From: an uncultured Allobosea sp.
Lineage (GTDB): Bacteria > Pseudomonadota > Alphaproteobacteria > Rhizobiales > Beijerinckiaceae
Direction: 5' to 3'
Length of the DNA stretch: 64,000 nucleotides
Assembly: GCF_945956895.1 (NCBI RefSeq)
Contig: NZ_CAMFJF010000010.1
Location: forward strand, 1 to 64,000
Made by a program: the position numbers and the translations under genes. Positions 29,797-38,743 of this stretch are shown here, in pieces; position 1 is the first letter of the stretch, and every line of letters starts with the position of its first letter. The notes under the pieces are model-generated. The model was not told the origin of the DNA and did not search any database. It worked only from the letters and a program-made list of their open reading frames with translations.

Positions 29797-32523
29797 ATGC
29801 GCCAGAGTTCCTCGCCCGAAGCCGCCCGTCCTGCCGTGCCAGCTGCCGCTGCCGCCGATCGCGTCACGCCGATGATGGCGCAGTATGTCGAGATCAAGGC
29901 CGCCAATCCGGACTGCCTGCTGTTCTACCGGATGGGCGATTTCTACGAGCTCTTCTTCCGGGATGCCGAGATCGCCTCGCGCACGCTCGGCATCGTGCTG
30001 ACCAAGCGAGGCAAGCACCAGGGCGACGACATCCCGATGTGCGGCGTGCCGGTCGAGCGCGCCGACGACTACCTCCAGCGCCTGATCGCCGCCGGCCACC
30101 GCGTCGCCGTCTGCGAGCAGACCGAGGATCCGGCCGAGGCCAAGAAGCGCGGCAACAAATCGGTGGTGAAGCGCGATGTCGTGCGCCTCGTCACCCCCGG
30201 CACGATCACCGAGGAGCGCCTGCTCGAACCCGGCCGCGCGAGCCTCCTCGTCGCCGTCGCCCGCCGCAAGACAGGCGAGGCGGCCTCGCTTTACGGGCTC
30301 GCCGCGATCGACATCTCGACCGGGCGCTTCACCGTGATGGAGACGCCGCAGGAGCGGCTCGCCATCGAGTTCTCCCGGCTGGAGCCGCGCGAGATCGTCT
30401 GCCCCGACGCCATTCACGACGATCCCGAGCTCAGGGAATTCTGGCGCGAGATCGCGGTGCCGGTGACGCCGCTCGCACGCGACGGGCTCGACGCGGCTTC
30501 TGCCGAACGGCGCCTGAAGGAATTCTTCGGTGTCGCCACGCTCGATGCCTTCGGCGCCTTCACCCGCGCCGAGATCGCGGCGGCCGGCGCGGCGCTGGCC
30601 TATGTCGAGCGCACCCAGCTCGGCGCCCGCCCGCCGCTCTCGGCCCCGGTGCGCGATTCCGGCTCGGCGACGATGCTGATCGACGCCGCGACCCGCGCCA
30701 ATCTGGAGCTGACGCGCACGCTCGGTGGCGAGCGCCAGGGCAGCCTGCTCGCCACGATCGATCGCACGGTGACGCCGGGTGGCGCGCGCCTGCTGGCCGA
30801 GCGCCTCGCCGGCCCTTTGACCGATCCTGCCGCCATCGCCGCGCGCCACGACGCGGTCGAACTGCTCGTCGCGGATGCCGGCCTGCGCGAGGATCTGCGC
30901 TCCGCTCTGGAGAAGGTGCCGGATGTCGCCCGCGCGCTGGCGCGGCTCTCGCTCGACCGTGGTGGCCCGCGCGACCTCGCGGCGCTCGGCGCCGGGCTCG
31001 ATGCCGCCCGCGCGATCGCGGCTCTCCTCGTCCGGCGCGGTGAACTGCCTGTCGAGCTGGCGCGCGCCATGCGGTCTCTCGGCGAAAGCGATCCCGATCT
31101 GCCGGTGCGCCTCAATGCGACATTGGCCGATGAATTGCCGCTCAACCGCCGCGACGGGCGCTTCGTGCGCGAGGGCTTCGATCCGGCGCTCGACGAGTTG
31201 CGCCTGCTCCAGATCGACTCGCGCAAGGTCATCGCGCAATTGCAGGCACGCTACGCCGCCGAGACCAACTGCCGGACGCTGCGCATCAAGCACAACGCCA
31301 TGCTCGGCTATTTCGTCGAGGTGCCGCAGGTAACCGGAGAGGAATTCCTGCGCGATCCCTGGCGCGCGACCTTTGTGCATCGCCAGACCATGTCGGACGC
31401 GATGCGTTTCTCCTCGGTCGAGCTCGGCGAGCTCGAAGCCAAGATCGCCTCCGCCGCCGACCGGGCGCTGAAGCTCGAACTCGCGATTTTCGCCGCGCTC
31501 AGCGAAGCGGTGTTGGCCCAGGCCGAGCCGATCAAGGCGGCTGCTCTGGCACTGGCGGAGCTCGATGTTGCCGCGGCCCTGGCCGATCTCGCCGGCCGCG
31601 AAGGCTGGAGCCGCCCGCAGGTCGATGACGGTGTCGCCTTCACCATCGAGCGCGGTCGCCACCCCGTGGTCGAGGCCGCGCTGAAGCGCGACGGAAAACC
31701 CTTCGTCGCCAACGATACGGAGCTGTCACCGCCCGGCACGGAGGCCAAGGGCGGGCGCATCTGCCTGATCACCGGTCCGAACATGGCCGGTAAATCGACC
31801 TTCCTGCGCCAGAACGCCCTGATCGCCGTGCTCGCCCAGATGGGCTCCTTCGTGCCGGCGGCCTCGGCGCATATCGGCATCGTCGACCGGCTGTTCTCGC
31901 GCGTCGGCGCGGCCGACGATCTCGCGCGCGGCCGCTCGACCTTCATGGTCGAGATGGTCGAGACCGCGGCGATCCTGAACCAGGCCGGCCCGCGCGCGCT
32001 GGTCATCCTCGACGAGATCGGGCGCGGCACCGCGACCTTCGATGGCCTCTCCATCGCCTGGGCGGCGATCGAGCACCTCCACGAGATCAATCGCTGCCGC
32101 AGCCTGTTCGCGACGCATTATCATGAGCTGACGGCGCTCGGAGACCGACTGGATCGCGTCGCCAATGCGACCGTGCGCGTCACCGAATGGAAGGGCGAGG
32201 TCGTCTTCCTGCACGAGGTCGTGCCGGGGGCGGCTGATCGTTCCTACGGTATCCAGGTCGCCAAGCTCGCCGGCCTGCCGCCGGCCGTGGTCGAGCGCGC
32301 CCGCGCCATCCTTGGCGAATTGGAGAAGACCGAACGCGAGAAGCCGGTCGCCTCGCTTGTCGACGATCTCCCGCTTTTCGCCGTGCCGCAGCGCCGACAG
32401 GCTCCTGTGGTTCCCGAGGGCGAGCCGGACGGATTGCGCGAGGCGCTCGCGGGGATCGACCCGGACGAGATGACCCCGCGTGAAGCGCTGGAGGCGCTCT
32501 ACCGGCTGAAGGGGATTGCCTGA
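29797..32523 (+). CDS. mutS: DNA mismatch repair protein MutS
   Basis: The 908-residue MutS is full length. Mismatch-recognition Phe49 lies in MGDFYELFF (F-Y-E); the C-terminal ATPase has Walker [10 protein letters not shown] (residues 660-668), [14 protein letters not shown], Walker [19 protein letters not shown] and the dimer-interface FATHYHEL. It recognises mispairs and recruits MutL (not in the window). The start is close to the divergent chemoreceptor gene, so the promoter must lie inside that gene's 5' end or within this 20-base gap. Confidence 0.97.
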   Translation: MRQSSSPEAARPAVPAAAAADRVTPMMAQYVEIKAANPDCLLFYRMGDFYELFFRDAEIASRTLGIVLTKRGKHQGDDIPMCGVPVERADDYLQRLIAAGHRVAVCEQTEDPAEAKKRGNKSVVKRDVVRLVTPGTITEERLLEPGRASLLVAVARRKTGEAASLYGLAAIDISTGRFTVMETPQERLAIEFSRLEPREIVCPDAIHDDPELREFWREIAVPVTPLARDGLDAASAERRLKEFFGVATLDAFGAFTRAEIAAAGAALAYVERTQLGARPPLSAPVRDSGSATMLIDAATRANLELTRTLGGERQGSLLATIDRTVTPGGARLLAERLAGPLTDPAAIAARHDAVELLVADAGLREDLRSALEKVPDVARALARLSLDRGGPRDLAALGAGLDAARAIAALLVRRGELPVELARAMRSLGESDPDLPVRLNATLADELPLNRRDGRFVREGFDPALDELRLLQIDSRKVIAQLQARYAAETNCRTLRIKHNAMLGYFVEVPQVTGEEFLRDPWRATFVHRQTMSDAMRFSSVELGELEAKIASAADRALKLELAIFAALSEAVLAQAEPIKAAALALAELDVAAALADLAGREGWSRPQVDDGVAFTIERGRHPVVEAALKRDGKPFVANDTELSPPGTEAKGGRICLITGPNMAGKSTFLRQNALIAVLAQMGSFVPAASAHIGIVDRLFSRVGAADDLARGRSTFMVEMVETAAILNQAGPRALVILDEIGRGTATFDGLSIAWAAIEHLHEINRCRSLFATHYHELTALGDRLDRVANATVRVTEWKGEVVFLHEVVPGAADRSYGIQVAKLAGLPPAVVERARAILGELEKTEREKPVASLVDDLPLFAVPQRRQAPVVPEGEPDGLREALAGIDPDEMTPREALEALYRLKGIA

Positions 32524-32550
32524 GTCGCAGCGCCGGGCTGAACCTCAACG

Positions 32551-32662
32551 CCGTCATTCCGGACAAGCCGCGTAGCGGCGCCGATCCGGAATCTATCGTA
32601 GAGCGCCGAGCCCTATGATGGATCCCGGGTCTGCGCTTCGCTCCGCCCGGGATGACCGCGCG
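32551..32662. repeat. palindromic dispersed repeat, family B variant, after mutS
   Basis: Carries CCGTCATTCCGGACAAGC at the left and GGATCCCGGGTCTGCGCTTC then CCGGGATGACC at the right. The same element in inverted orientation lies at 51461-51556. It holds a TACGATAG/CTATCGTA-type arm (ATCTATCGTAGAG) near the centre. Confidence 0.75.
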
Positions 32663-32680
32663 TTTTAATGGATCGGGGAA

Positions 32681-33538
32681 CTACCCCAGCCGCTTGATGC
32701 TGGTGATCTCGCCGAAGCTCTTGGTGCGGATGCGGTCGCGCGCCTCCCGCAAGGGCTCGCGATAGACGCTCATCACATGCCCGCTGGCATGGAGCAGCGT
32801 GCCGGGGTCGGTCAGGATGCCGACATGGCCCTTCCAGAACACGAGATCGCCGCGCTGGAGCCCCGACAGGTCCTCGCGCAGCGCGACCGCGTGGCCGAGC
32901 GTCGCCTCCATCATGTCGGAATCGCGCGGCGCGGCGATGCCGGCCGCTGCGAGGCCAAGCTGGGTAAGCCCCGAGCAGTCGAGCCCGAGGCTGGTCTTGC
33001 CGCCCCAGAGATAGGGCACGCCCACGAAGCGTTCGGCCACCGCGACGAAATCCGGCTCATGCCGGTCGACCGGCGCGAGATGGGCGGCGAAGACATGGCC
33101 TCCGTCAGCGAGAACTGCGAAATCGCCCTTGCTGTCGACCACGGCGACGCTGGCGCCGAGCGAGAGCGCCGCGAGCGGCGGCAGTTTGATCGAGGGGCCG
33201 GGATAGACGAAGGTTCGCAAGCCCGCGACACGATGCGTCGGCGCGGGCCGGTCCGGCCGCAAGGCATCGTCGGGGATGTAGCCGACATAGCCGTCATCAG
33301 CGAGCTGTGCCCAGGCCCAGCCTTCCTCGCGCTCATAGACCTGCACCAGCTCGCCGGCCAGCGCCTCGGTGTCGAGCGGGGCATCCGGGCGCGGCTCGCG
33401 CCGCACGGGAGCGGAGGCCGCGACGATGCGCATCGGTTGCGGATCGGCGAAGCGGGTTGCCTCGACCTGGCCCGTCAGCGTGCGCGCTGCGAGATCGGGG
33501 CGGAAGGCATGGATGCGGCGGTCGAGAATCGTGGTCAT
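32681..33538 (-). CDS. NlpC/P60-family peptidase with SH3-like domains
   Basis: The 285-residue protein has an N-terminal region with SH3-like features (residues ~38-95, LVQVYEREEGWAWAQLADDGYVGYIP; ~105-155) and a C-terminal NlpC/P60 cysteine peptidase. The catalytic Cys188 lies in GLDCSG, and His237 (WKGHVGI) and His249 (LLHASGH) complete the site. It resembles dipeptidyl-peptidase VI/YkfC enzymes that cut gamma-D-Glu-diaminopimelate in murein peptides. No signal peptide is seen, so it probably recycles peptides in the cytosol. A leucyl aminopeptidase lies two genes upstream on the same strand, a common pairing. Confidence 0.92.
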   Translation of the reverse strand: MTTILDRRIHAFRPDLAARTLTGQVEATRFADPQPMRIVAASAPVRREPRPDAPLDTEALAGELVQVYEREEGWAWAQLADDGYVGYIPDDALRPDRPAPTHRVAGLRTFVYPGPSIKLPPLAALSLGASVAVVDSKGDFAVLADGGHVFAAHLAPVDRHEPDFVAVAERFVGVPYLWGGKTSLGLDCSGLTQLGLAAAGIAAPRDSDMMEATLGHAVALREDLSGLQRGDLVFWKGHVGILTDPGTLLHASGHVMSVYREPLREARDRIRTKSFGEITSIKRLG

Positions 33539-33571
33539 GGCGGCAATCTACAGGATTTCGGGGCGCCGCAA

Positions 33572-33673
33572 CCGTCATTGCGAGCGGAGCGAAGCAATCC
33601 AGCGGACTGGGCTGAACCGTTCCGCCCTGCCGCCCCTGGATTGCTTCGTCGCTCACGCTCCTCGCAATGACGG
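33572..33673. repeat. palindromic dispersed repeat, family C inner module
   Basis: CCGTCATTGCGAGCGGAGCG and the inverse CGCAATGACGG flank GAAGCAATCCAG...CTGGATTGCTTC arms with a variable centre. The outer CTTCTCCCC arms of the composite copies are missing here. Confidence 0.85.
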
Positions 33674-33698
33674 CTTGTTCCACGGCTGGGGTGGATGC

Positions 33699-34085
33699 TC
33701 AGCTCCCGCCGATCTCCTTGGCATGCTCGGTCACGAGATCGGCCAGCCGCTCGACGGCGAGTGCGCCTGCGACGGTACGCTGGATCACGACATTGCGGCG
33801 GTCGGCCTCGTCGCGCTTGCGTGTCAGCAGGCCGAGCTTGCCCAGCGTGTCCAGCGCCCGCGTGATCACCGGCTTGGTCACGCCGAGCTGCCTGGCGAGC
33901 CCGCGCACGGTATGCGGGGGCAATTCCAGATAGACGGTCAGCAGGATCGCGGTCTGGCGCGCCGAGAGATCGGCATCGTGGTCCCGCACCAGATCGAGAT
34001 GCACCTGTCGCCATAGCTTGAGCGCCTGCGAAGGCTTGATCTCCAGAGGCATGAACGGGTCCAGATCGTTACGGACCCGTATCAT
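33699..34085 (-). CDS. MarR-family transcriptional regulator
   Basis: From ATG 34085 the protein has 128 residues. It shows a winged helix-turn-helix: LSARQTAILLTVYLELPPHTVRGLARQLGVTKPVITRALDTLGKLGLLTRKRDEADRRNVVI, with the wing DEADRR diagnostic for MarR. It is a probable cytosolic DNA-binding dimer responding to a small ligand. Starts at 34109 and 34052 are also possible. It sits between an NlpC/P60 peptidase and an M17 aminopeptidase on the same strand, with a palindromic repeat after it; targets are unknown. Confidence 0.9.
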   Translation of the reverse strand: MIRVRNDLDPFMPLEIKPSQALKLWRQVHLDLVRDHDADLSARQTAILLTVYLELPPHTVRGLARQLGVTKPVITRALDTLGKLGLLTRKRDEADRRNVVIQRTVAGALAVERLADLVTEHAKEIGGS

Positions 34086-34194
34086 TATCCCGGTGGCGCT
34101 GCCGCGCAATCGCCTTCGCGGATCAGCCTTAACCGCGTGGATGAAGCATCGGCCCGAAAAGTGGAGGCCGGTTTTCGGACCAGCCGATGCGGCA

Positions 34195-35568
34195 TCAAAA
34201 ACGCTGCTTCACCAGCGCATGGATCAGGCGAGCGCCCTGGCATTCCCCGCCTTCCGGGCGCCCCGGCTTGGGCGAGGGAGTCCAGGCATAGATGTCGAAA
34301 TGGGCGTAAGCCTTGGTCTTCTCGACGAAGCGGTTGAGGAACAGGGCTGCCGTGACCGAGCCGGCCATGCCGCTGCTCGAGACGTGGTTGACGTCGGCGA
34401 TCTTGGAGTCGAGCAGGCCGTCATAGGGCGGCCAGAGCGGCAGCCGCCAGACCGGGTCGTTCATGGCCATACCGAGCCGCGCGATCTCGGCTGCGAGCTT
34501 CTCGTCATGCGTATAGAACGGCGGCAATTCGGGACCGAGCGCGGTGCGGGCCGCCCCGGTCAGCGTCGCAAAATCGACCAGCAGTTCCGGTGCCTCCTCG
34601 TCGGCGAGCGCGAGCGCATCGGCCAGGATCAGCCGGCCTTCGGCATCGGTGTTGCCGATCTCGACCGAGAGGCCCTTGCGGCTCGCCAGCACGTCGCCGG
34701 GCCGGAAGGCGTTGCCCGAAACGGAATTCTCGACGGCGGGCACCAGCAGCCGCAGCCTGACCGGCAGTTTGGCCAGCATGATCATCCGGGCCGCCGCGAT
34801 CGCCGCCGCCGCGCCGCCCATGTCCTTCTTCATCAGCAGCATCGAGGCATCGGGCTTGAGGTTGAGCCCGCCGGTGTCGAAGGCGACGCCCTTGCCGACG
34901 AGCGTGACCTTGGGATGGGCGGGATCGCCCCAGACCAGGTCGATCAGCCGCGGGGCCCGCGTCGAGGCGCGCCCAACCGCATGGATCATCGGAAAATTGC
35001 GGGCGATCAGGTCGTCGCCGACGATGCTGGTGACGCTCGCACCGCATTCGGCTGCCAGTCCGCGGATCGCCGCTTCGATCTCGCCGGGCCCAAGCCCATT
35101 GGCCGGCGTGTTGACGAGGTCGCGCGCCAGCATGGCGGAGTCGGCGATCAGGCTGACCTCCTCGCCGTCGACGCCGTCGGGCACGATCAGGCGCGCGCGC
35201 GCCGGGCTCGGCTTGCGGTAGCGGTCGAAGCGGTAGCCTTGCAAGAGCCAGCCCAGCGTCGCCAGCGCGGGATCGCCGATCTCGCCCGACAGCGCGTAGT
35301 CGCCGGCGGGCAGCAGCGCGGCGAGTCGGCCCGGCGCAAACGGGTCGGGCCGGCGCGCGGCCGCGTCGATGCCGAGAAGCACGGCAGCGAGAGCGCCTTG
35401 CGGGTCGGGCAGCAGGCAATGCTGGCCGGCGCGGGCCGCAAAACCCTGGGCGAGAGCAAAACTGCGATTGGCGGGAGGCAGCTGATCCTGAAGTGCGGGC
35501 CAGGTGCCGGCCGAGACGACGTGAACGGGAATGGCTGCGGCGGAAGCGGAGGTCAGGAGGCTGTGCAC
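34195..35568 (-). CDS. leucyl aminopeptidase family (M17) protein
   Basis: The 457-residue protein has the M17 metallopeptidase core. KGVAFDTGGLNLKP provides the metal-binding Lys/Asp, MLLMKKDMGGAAAA the active-site Lys, and NTDAEGRL the family signature with Asp and Glu ligands; DFATLTGAARTALG follows. It cleaves N-terminal residues from peptides in the cytosol. At 457 residues it is a little shorter than PepA, and it resembles the alphaproteobacterial branch. It probably acts with the NlpC/P60 peptidase downstream in peptide recycling (inference). The upstream 130 bases to tadD are AT-richer and divergent. Confidence 0.92.
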   Translation of the reverse strand: MHSLLTSASAAAIPVHVVSAGTWPALQDQLPPANRSFALAQGFAARAGQHCLLPDPQGALAAVLLGIDAAARRPDPFAPGRLAALLPAGDYALSGEIGDPALATLGWLLQGYRFDRYRKPSPARARLIVPDGVDGEEVSLIADSAMLARDLVNTPANGLGPGEIEAAIRGLAAECGASVTSIVGDDLIARNFPMIHAVGRASTRAPRLIDLVWGDPAHPKVTLVGKGVAFDTGGLNLKPDASMLLMKKDMGGAAAAIAAARMIMLAKLPVRLRLLVPAVENSVSGNAFRPGDVLASRKGLSVEIGNTDAEGRLILADALALADEEAPELLVDFATLTGAARTALGPELPPFYTHDEKLAAEIARLGMAMNDPVWRLPLWPPYDGLLDSKIADVNHVSSSGMAGSVTAALFLNRFVEKTKAYAHFDIYAWTPSPKPGRPEGGECQGARLIHALVKQRF

Positions 35569-35698
35569 GGAGTGATGTTTCGGTTTCGGGCAGGGGGGGC
35601 CGGGGAGGGAATTAAGAATGCATTAGGGTTAACGCTTTATCACCGGATCGACCAGACGAACCCATCCAGACGACCCGTTTTCGGGAGGCGATCCGGCC

Positions 35699-36628
35699 AT
35701 GCCTTCAGCCCGGCCCTATTCTTCAGCCTGCTCTGCCGTCCCAGTGCAGCCCATCTCCGTTCGTGCGGCCCGGCGGGGTTCCCGCGCCGGTTTCGGCCTT
35801 GCCATGTGCCTTGCGGCGGTGGTCCTGGCCGGCTGCCAGAGCCGCGGCGGCCTGGGCGATGTCACCGGTTCGATCGGCCGCGCGAGTCAGGCAAGCCAGC
35901 CGCGCACGGCGTCGGACTGGCAGGCCGAGCGCGAGACATGGGCGAAGCGCTACGACGCCAACCCCAAGGACCGCGACGCCGCCTTCTACTATGCGCGTGC
36001 GCTGCGCAGCCTCGAACAGAACGCGCAGGCTATGGCGGTGCTCCAGGGCGCCGTCCTCGCTCACCAGGACGATCGCGAGCTGCTCGGCGCCTATGGCCGC
36101 TCGCTTGCCGATAACGGGCGCCTGCAGGAGGCCGACGAGGTCCTGTCGCGGGCACATTCGCCCGAGCGGCCCGACTGGCGGGTGCTGTCGGCGCAGGGCA
36201 CCGTCGCCGATCAGCTCGGCGACCATGCCCGCGCCCAGCAGATCTACCAGGCGGCGTTGAAACTCGCTCCGAACGAGCCGACGATCATGTCGAATTACGG
36301 GCTGTCGCTCGCCCTGTCGCGCAACCTGCCCGAGGCCGAGCGCGTTCTGGCCGAGGCCGCCGCATCGGATCGTGCGGATGTCCGCGTCCGCCAGAACCTC
36401 GTGCTGGTCCTCGGCCTGCAGGGCCGCTTCGGCGAGGCGGAAACCCTGGCGCGCCGCGATCAGAGCCCGGCCGAGGCCGCCCAGACCATCGCCTATCTCA
36501 AGCGCAGCGTCAGCCAGCAGAACAGCTGGGATCTTCTGAAGAGCGGCAAGGGCAAGGCGCAGTCCCCCGCCAGGCCGCCCATGGCGAACGGGACGGTTGG
36601 TGCGGCCGCCGCCGCCCCGCCCGCCTGA
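35699..36628 (+). CDS. tadD: TadD-like TPR lipoprotein (Tad pilus pilotin)
   Basis: The 309-residue protein has a long N-terminus leading to CLAAVVLAGCQS, a lipobox (LAGC) for lipid attachment. Residues ~75-260 are TPR-like repeats (DRDAAFYYARALRSLEQNAQAMAVLQGA, REL.GAYGRSLADNGRLQEADEVL, PTIMSNYGLSLALSRNLPEAERVL). The end is Pro/Ala rich. TadD assists secretin assembly for the Tad pilus. GGGAGG lies before the ATG at 35699; an inner ATG at 35807 is possible. It reads toward the tadC-tadB-tadA operon, ending 125 bases before it, with a shared terminator. Confidence 0.88.
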   Translation: MPSARPYSSACSAVPVQPISVRAARRGSRAGFGLAMCLAAVVLAGCQSRGGLGDVTGSIGRASQASQPRTASDWQAERETWAKRYDANPKDRDAAFYYARALRSLEQNAQAMAVLQGAVLAHQDDRELLGAYGRSLADNGRLQEADEVLSRAHSPERPDWRVLSAQGTVADQLGDHARAQQIYQAALKLAPNEPTIMSNYGLSLALSRNLPEAERVLAEAAASDRADVRVRQNLVLVLGLQGRFGEAETLARRDQSPAEAAQTIAYLKRSVSQQNSWDLLKSGKGKAQSPARPPMANGTVGAAAAAPPA

Positions 36629-36679
36629 GAGGCGTTCCCGCAAGAGCTCGGCTTTCCTGAAAAGCCGTTACGCCGAAAC

Positions 36680-36717
36680 GAAGAAGGCCGGAGCCACGGG
36701 GCCCCGGCCTTCTTCGT
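36680..36717. terminator. bidirectional terminator between tadD and tadC
   Basis: CGAAGAAGGCCGG and CCGGCCTTCTTCG form a 13-bp stem with a 12-base loop. It serves the converging tadD and tadC transcripts. Confidence 0.85.
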
Positions 36718-36752
36718 CGTTGGGCGGTTTGATCCCGGGTCTCGTGCGGCTT

Positions 36753-37733
36753 TCACTGCCACTTGAAGACCTGCACCAGCGCCGGCGTCAGGATGATGAC
36801 GAACAGCACGGGCAGGAAGAACAGGATCATCGGGACGGTCAGCTTGGGCGGCAGCGCGGCCGCCTTCTTCTCGGCCGCCGTCATGCGCTGGTCGCGGCTT
36901 TCCTGGGCCAGGGTCCGCAGGGCGGTGCCGAGCGGGGTGCCGTAACGCTCGGCCTGGATCAGGGCCGTCGAGACCGATTTCACGCTTTCGAGGCCGGTGC
37001 GGAGCGCGAGGTTCTCATAGGCGATGCGGCGATCGGTCAGATAGGACAACTCGGCGGTGCAGAGCGCGAATTCCTCGGCCAGCGGCACCGACTGGTCGCC
37101 GATCTCGCCGGCCACCTTCCGGAAGGCGTGCTCGATCGACATACCGGATTCGACGCAGATCAGCAGCAGGTCGAGCGCATCCGGAAAGGCCAGGCGCATC
37201 GAAGCCTGACGCTTCCCGGCCTGGTTCGACAGGAAGATTTCCGGCGCCTTGATGCCGAGATACGCGCCACCGATGGAGATGGCGACCTTGATCATGAAGG
37301 ACTGGCCGAAGCCGTTGATGACGAAGAGGTAGAACAGCGTGAACAGGAACAGCCCGACAGGGGCGGCCAGACGGAAGAACAAGAAGGTGACCTCGGCCTG
37401 GGGGCCGCGATAGCCGGCCATGGCGAGCTGCTTCTTGGCGTTCTCCGTGCCGAGCCAGTCGCCGAGCTTGAACTGCTCGACGACGCGCCGCATGTAGGCT
37501 TTCGGCTCCGGCCGCAGCGAGACCTTTTCGTTCTGTCGGTTGAGCCTCTCGCGCTCGCGGGCGCGGATTTTCTCGCGCTCCGTCGCGACGTTCTTCATGC
37601 GCTTCTGGAGGCTGTTGCCCTCGGTCAGCGGGATAGCGATCGTCAGCACGGTCGCTGTCGCTGCGATGGCGGCCAGCAGCGCCAGCAGGAACTGCGGATC
37701 TGTGACGCTGTTGACGATCTGTGAAAGCATCAT
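36753..37733 (-). CDS. tadC: type II secretion F-domain protein TadC
   Basis: The 326-residue inner-membrane platform protein has an N-terminal helix, a charged cytoplasmic segment (ATEREKIRARERERLNRQ), central helices and the T2SSF domain signature (FPDALDLLLICVESGMSIEHAFRKVA, AERYGTPLGTALRTLAQE). It pairs with TadB to anchor the TadA ATPase. Its start is five bases after the tadB stop. Last gene of the leftward tad operon. Confidence 0.93.
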   Translation of the reverse strand: MMLSQIVNSVTDPQFLLALLAAIAATATVLTIAIPLTEGNSLQKRMKNVATEREKIRARERERLNRQNEKVSLRPEPKAYMRRVVEQFKLGDWLGTENAKKQLAMAGYRGPQAEVTFLFFRLAAPVGLFLFTLFYLFVINGFGQSFMIKVAISIGGAYLGIKAPEIFLSNQAGKRQASMRLAFPDALDLLLICVESGMSIEHAFRKVAGEIGDQSVPLAEEFALCTAELSYLTDRRIAYENLALRTGLESVKSVSTALIQAERYGTPLGTALRTLAQESRDQRMTAAEKKAAALPPKLTVPMILFFLPVLFVIILTPALVQVFKWQ

Positions 37734-37738
37734 CCGCC

Positions 37739-38710
37739 TCAGATGTCGAAATTGATCATCTTGCGCATCACCAGCACGCCGATCAGCATCCAGATGCCGC
37801 CCGCGACCAGCGCGAACTTGCCGGTCTGACTGATCCAGAGGATCTCGATATATTTCGGCGTGGTGAGCCAGACGAGCCCAGCCACCACCGGGGGCAGGGA
37901 GCCGATGATGCCGGCCGAGGCCTTGGCCTCCATCGATACGGCCTGGATCTTGTCCCGCATCTTGCGCCGTTCGCGCAGCACGCGCGAGAGGTTCGCGAGC
38001 GTCTCGGAGAGGTTGCCGCCGGTCTTTTGCTGGATCGCGATGACGATGCCGAAGAAATTCGCCTCGGCGCAGGGCATGCGCTCGTAGAGCTTGGTGGTCG
38101 CTTCCGACAGCGGCAGGCCGAGCGCCTGCGCCTCGATGATCAGCCTGAATTCGGTCTTCACCGGCTCCACGGCCTCATTGGCGATGATGCGCAGGCAGTC
38201 GTTGACCGGCAGGCCCGCCTTGATGCCGCGCACGATGACGTCGAGCGCGTTGGGGAATTCCACGATGAATTTCTTCAGCCGCCGGCTCTTGCAGCGCTTC
38301 AGGAACCAGGCGGGCAGGCCGAAGCCGCCGATGAACAGGCCGACGAGACCGAGGATCCAGTTGCCGCTCGCAAACCACAGCAGCAGCCCGAGGCCAACCG
38401 CTGCCCCGGCGCTGATCATGTAGTAATTCTTGGGAGTCCAGGAGAGGCCCGCCTGGCCGATGCGCGTTTCCAGCGAAACCTTGTTGCGCGCATTCTCGCG
38501 GTTCTCGATCTCCTTGAGGCTTTGGGCGACCTGGTTGCGTTTGTTCCGGGTCTGCGCCTCCCGGTCGATGCCGCGGACCGTGCTCGGGCCGGCGAATTCC
38601 TTGCGCCGCTTCTCGGCGCGCTTTTCGCCGCTGAGGGTCGGATACAGCAGCGCGTAGACAACGCCGCCGACGGCGACCATGGCCAGCAGGGCGACGGCGA
38701 GCGTGCTCAT
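37739..38710 (-). CDS. tadB: type II secretion F-domain protein TadB
   Basis: The 323-residue membrane protein has an N-terminal helix (residues 2-20), a Lys/Arg-rich cytoplasmic portion and a T2SSF domain (residues ~150-290; FPNALDVIVRGIKAGLPVNDCLRII, AIQQKTGGNLSETLANLSRVLRERRK) and two C-terminal helices. It forms the inner-membrane platform of the Flp pilus with TadC, which follows directly. It lies 33 bases after tadA/cpaF. Confidence 0.94.
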   Translation of the reverse strand: MSTLAVALLAMVAVGGVVYALLYPTLSGEKRAEKRRKEFAGPSTVRGIDREAQTRNKRNQVAQSLKEIENRENARNKVSLETRIGQAGLSWTPKNYYMISAGAAVGLGLLLWFASGNWILGLVGLFIGGFGLPAWFLKRCKSRRLKKFIVEFPNALDVIVRGIKAGLPVNDCLRIIANEAVEPVKTEFRLIIEAQALGLPLSEATTKLYERMPCAEANFFGIVIAIQQKTGGNLSETLANLSRVLRERRKMRDKIQAVSMEAKASAGIIGSLPPVVAGLVWLTTPKYIEILWISQTGKFALVAGGIWMLIGVLVMRKMINFDI

Positions 38711-38743
38711 GGTCTTGTCCGGCCTTCTCGAAGGATCTTCCGC

